A stretch of DNA of 64,000 nucleotides, taken from NCBI RefSeq assembly GCF_004331435.1, contig NZ_SJKA01000003.1, positions 1-64,000 on the forward strand, in the 5' to 3' direction. The position numbers and the translations under genes are program-made. Shown here piece after piece: positions 61,554 through 64,000 of the stretch. Source of the DNA: Kribbella sindirgiensis. Lineage in GTDB: Bacteria; Actinomycetota; Actinomycetes; Propionibacteriales; Kribbellaceae. The notes below the pieces were generated by a model. It searched no databases. It was given only the letters and a program-made list of their open reading frames with translations, and was not told the origin of the DNA. Position 1 is the first letter of the stretch; each line of letters starts with the position of its first letter.

Positions 61554-62663
61554 ATGAAGACCTACCACGCGGACTCTGCGCGCGCCGGGCTCGAGGCGGC
61601 GGCTGCGGCCGGTCTGTCCTGGGAGGACTTCGGGCTGACCGTGATCGAACTGCTGGAGCGGGCGATCCCGAACGACGGCGTCTGCCTCGGGCCGGCCGAC
61701 CCGGCGACCAGTCTGCTCACCGGGCGGGTGAAGACCGACCTGAACGGCGCGGACGAGGTCGCGTTCGTCCAGCACGAGTACGGTGCGCCGGACATCAACC
61801 GGTTCTCCGACCTCGCCCAGAGGCAGGTCGGCGTCAGCATCCTGGACGAGGCCACCGGCGGACGTCCCGAGCTCAGCGCTCGGCACCGGGACATGATGGC
61901 GACGGTCAATCTCCGGCACGAGATGCGCGGCACGCTGCGCTCCGAACGGCGGATGTGGGGCTTCTACACGATCTACCGGGAGCTGGGGCGCAGCGGGTTC
62001 TCACCGGCCGAGGCGGAGTTCATGCACCGGCTGGAACCACTGCTGACGCGTGGGATGCGGCGCGGGCTGATCACGACCAGCATCCAACAGCAGGACAGCG
62101 GTGCGGCGGTGGTGATCGTCAACGCGGCCGACCAGATCACATCCGCGACCGCAGCGGCCGAGGACCGGATCGCCGACCTCGGCGGTGCGGTGTGGTCGCG
62201 ACTGCCGATAGCGGTCGCGATCGTGGTGTCGGCGGCACGCGGCGTACCTGGGCTGGCCACACAGGTTCCGCGGATGCGGCTGCGTAGCCGGTCCGGTCAG
62301 TGGCTGGCCGTTCACGCGGCGCCGGTACGCGGACCGCACGGGCTCACGCCGGACATCGCAGTGACGATCGAACCGGCCGGTCCGGCGGCGGTGATCCCGC
62401 TGATCGTCGCGGCGTACGGACTGACCGAACGGGAACGGTCCGTCGTGCAGCAGGTGCTGAGTGGCGCCAGCACGAACCAGATCGCGCAGCGGCTGCAACT
62501 CTCGCCGTACACCGTGCAGGACCACCTGAAGGCAGTGTTCGACAAGGTGGGAGTGTCCAGCCGGCGGGAGCTGTCCGGGCGGATCTTCTTCGACCACTAC
62601 GCCGGCCGACTCGGTGAACAGGTTGGCGCGGACGGCTGGTTCAGCGACGGCGGGCCCAGCTAG
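61554..62663 (+). CDS. LuxR family regulator with GAF-like sensor domain
   Basis: The 369-aa protein has an N-terminal sensing part (about residues 1-150, of GAF-like character: RRMWGFYTIYRELGRSGFSP), a middle PAS-like segment, and a C-terminal LuxR HTH (GLTERERSVVQQVLSGASTN, IAQRLQLSPYTVQDHLKAVF). ATG at 61554 after TGGTGAG; the frame upstream is open by chance. The 145-bp gap to the divergent FAD oxidase suggests it controls that gene. Confidence 0.92.
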   Translation: MKTYHADSARAGLEAAAAAGLSWEDFGLTVIELLERAIPNDGVCLGPADPATSLLTGRVKTDLNGADEVAFVQHEYGAPDINRFSDLAQRQVGVSILDEATGGRPELSARHRDMMATVNLRHEMRGTLRSERRMWGFYTIYRELGRSGFSPAEAEFMHRLEPLLTRGMRRGLITTSIQQQDSGAAVVIVNAADQITSATAAAEDRIADLGGAVWSRLPIAVAIVVSAARGVPGLATQVPRMRLRSRSGQWLAVHAAPVRGPHGLTPDIAVTIEPAGPAAVIPLIVAAYGLTERERSVVQQVLSGASTNQIAQRLQLSPYTVQDHLKAVFDKVGVSSRRELSGRIFFDHYAGRLGEQVGADGWFSDGGPS

Positions 62664-62708
62664 TCCGAACTGCGGCCAGGTGCCCGCCGGTGGCGATCTG
62701 TCCGGATT

Positions 62709-62741
62709 GTGAATACGAATGCAGACTGAGTGAATACGAAT
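62709..62741 (+). promoter_or_regulatory. Two GTGAATACGAAT repeats upstream of the sugar ABC operon
   Basis: GTGAATACGAAT occurs at 62709-62720 and 62730-62741, 21 bp apart (two helical turns), in the 303-bp spacer before the sugar permease gene. A LacI-, AraC- or ROK-type regulator could bind both on one face. The rest of the spacer has no gene that I can support. Confidence 0.6.
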
Positions 62742-62966
62742 ACACCTCGGTCTTGCGGATCACCCAGCGGCGACCTACTCTCTCGCCAAGTGGAACATCA
62801 CTTCCACCAAGCGGTAGTCGGGCTGATCCCGATCGGAGAGCCCGGCACCTCCCGCGCGTCGCCGACCGCCCAAGACCGGCCGAAGTCCTTCCAGCCACCC
62901 GAAGGCTTCGGCCGATTTTCCAGCGAATTTCTACATCGGTGAAGAAGGCCCTCAGAGGAGGCCATC

Positions 62967-63923
62967 ATGAGCCTGGGCACCACGATCGCCGCGCCGGCAG
63001 GCCACGAACCGGCACCTGACGTCCGTGACGGCAGCACGAGACCCCGCAGGCGAGGTGACCGCGTCGCCTATCTGTTCCTGGCTCCGTGGTTCGCCGGGCT
63101 GCTGCTGCTCACGACCGGCCCGCTGCTCGGGTCCCTGTACCTGTCGTTCACCAAGTTCAACCTGCTGCAGCCACCCGCCTGGAACGGCTTCGGCAACTAC
63201 CTGAAGCTGTTCACCGACGACCCGCGCTACCTGCAGTCGTTGAAGGTGACCTTCATCTACGTCGCCCTGACGGTCCCCCTCCAACTGGGATTCGCACTGG
63301 CAGTCGCCGTCATGCTGAACCGGCCGCTGCGGGGGATGGCGTGGTACCGCTCGATCTACTACATCCCCTCGTTGCTCGGCGGCAGCGTCGCGATCGCAGT
63401 GATCTGGGGCCAGCTGTTCGACGACGACGGCGTCCTGAACGGCTTCCTCGCCTTCTTCGGCGTCGCCGGCCGCAGCTGGATCTCCAACCCTGACACGGCC
63501 CTCTACACGCTGGTGCTGCTGAACATCTGGCAGTTCGGGTCGCCGATGGTGATCTTCCTGGCCGGGCTCAAACAGATTCCGCAGGAGCTGTACGACGCGG
63601 CGTCGGTGGACGGCGCGAGCGCTTGGCGGAGGTTCTGGTCGGTCACGGTGCCGCTGCTGACACCGATCATCTTCTTCAACGTGGTGCTGCAGATCATCCA
63701 GGCGTTCCAGGCGTTCACGCCGGCGTACGTCGTGAGCGGCGGCAGCGGCGGGCCCTCGGACTCCACCTTGTTCTACACGCTCTACCTGTACCAGCAGGGA
63801 TTCACGAATCTGAACATGGGCTACGCCTCCGCCATGGCATGGGTGCTGCTGCTGATCATCGCCACGTTCACGCTGATCAACTTCGGGCTCGCCCGCCGTT
63901 GGGTCTACTACGAGGACCGCTGA
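62967..63923 (+). CDS. Sugar ABC transporter permease (MalF-like)
   Basis: The 318-aa permease has six helices (VAYLFLAPWFAGLLLLTTGP first) and the EAA-type coupling loop ELYDAASVDGASAWRRFWSV near residue 215, which docks onto the ATPase. A disordered tail of about 30 residues precedes helix 1. It is the first gene of a carbohydrate importer: its TGA overlaps the ATG of a second permease. The binding protein must be elsewhere, possibly beyond the window. Confidence 0.94.
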   Translation: MSLGTTIAAPAGHEPAPDVRDGSTRPRRRGDRVAYLFLAPWFAGLLLLTTGPLLGSLYLSFTKFNLLQPPAWNGFGNYLKLFTDDPRYLQSLKVTFIYVALTVPLQLGFALAVAVMLNRPLRGMAWYRSIYYIPSLLGGSVAIAVIWGQLFDDDGVLNGFLAFFGVAGRSWISNPDTALYTLVLLNIWQFGSPMVIFLAGLKQIPQELYDAASVDGASAWRRFWSVTVPLLTPIIFFNVVLQIIQAFQAFTPAYVVSGGSGGPSDSTLFYTLYLYQQGFTNLNMGYASAMAWVLLLIIATFTLINFGLARRWVYYEDR

Positions 63924-64000
63924 TGACGACCCTCCAGCAAGCTCCCACGAAACGCCGGTGGCTGACCCACCTGGCCCTGATCGCCGGCACCCTGGTGATG
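63923..64000 (+). CDS. Sugar ABC transporter permease (MalG-like), cut by window end
   Basis: Only the first 26 codons are present: MTTLQQAPTKRRWLTHLALI, then AGTLVM at the window edge. The basic start followed by a hydrophobic helix fits the MalG-type partner permease, and the ATGA overlap with the upstream MalF-type gene supports it. The rest lies outside the window. Confidence 0.8.
   Translation, partial: MTTLQQAPTKRRWLTHLALIAGTLVM

Overview
This 64 kb window is high-GC chromosomal DNA from a soil-type actinobacterium. Codon use, GTG/TTG starts, an Ada-AlkA fusion, mycothiol-type TIGR03086 and IdeR-type proteins, and the many CGTACGCCGTACG-like words suggest Kribbella or a close Propionibacteriales relative; the genus is an inference. 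I recognise no rRNA, tRNA, CRISPR array, integrase, transposase or prophage genes. It looks like a stable chromosomal stretch of regulators, transporters, repair genes and central metabolism, with about 64 genes packed in short operons.

Layout. 1-178: 21-nt tandem repeats. 178-1980: a membrane protein and a GntR-TetR fusion regulator. 2051-5962: an iron-siderophore uptake operon under an IdeR-type iron box. 5976-8485: a HhH-GPD protein, a TIGR03086 protein and a FAD monooxygenase whose upstream region carries the same half-sites as the fusion regulator's own promoter. 8694-11239: PadR plus a dienoyl-CoA-reductase-like flavoenzyme. 11368-13094: a KhtT/KhtU-like cation/proton antiporter pair. 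13209-16314: an alkylation-repair operon (Ada-AlkA fusion, GNAT, Ogt, YdeI). 16558-21873: an SDR, a truncated luciferase-like protein, a LacI regulator and a secreted glycosidase-like protein. 22280-24506: a YtrA-type GntR with an ABC exporter and a perfect operator. 24523-26369: an SPFH, ribbon-helix-helix and GPP34 operon. 26522-28599: pabC-pabB. 28637-31920: a methyltransferase, IdeR with its own iron box, a small secreted protein and a photolyase. 31933-34306: a second YtrA-type GntR and ABC exporter. 34272-39479: an APC permease, a pseudogene sliver and an amino-sugar operon (ROK kinase, NagA, PfkB kinase, class II aldolase).

39628-46954: a TetR regulator, a hotdog protein, a CGNR regulator, a second SPFH protein, a short leader-like ORF, and a WHG-type TetR divergent from an MMPL exporter across a 33-bp palindrome, then pdxH. 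46964-53780: an asparagine-synthetase-like protein, a membrane protein, citrate synthase, AraC divergent from a phytanoyl-CoA dioxygenase-like gene, and serC. 54046-60066: secreted, methyltransferase and small regulatory genes, an ArsR-MFS pair with a triple direct-repeat operator, a membrane protein and a 28-aa one-helix protein. 60071-64000: a BBE-type FAD oxidase divergent from a LuxR regulator, then the start of a sugar ABC transporter operon that runs off the window.

Two things stand out. First, seven intergenic spacers at gene 3' ends carry strong inverted repeats; five of these share a C-A-C-Y-C-A-C-C-A-A or CCCACCAA core, and two of the five carry it as exact 21-nt tandem arrays. Second, nearly every regulator in the window has a readable palindromic or direct-repeat operator next to it, so much of the local regulatory wiring can be proposed from sequence alone.
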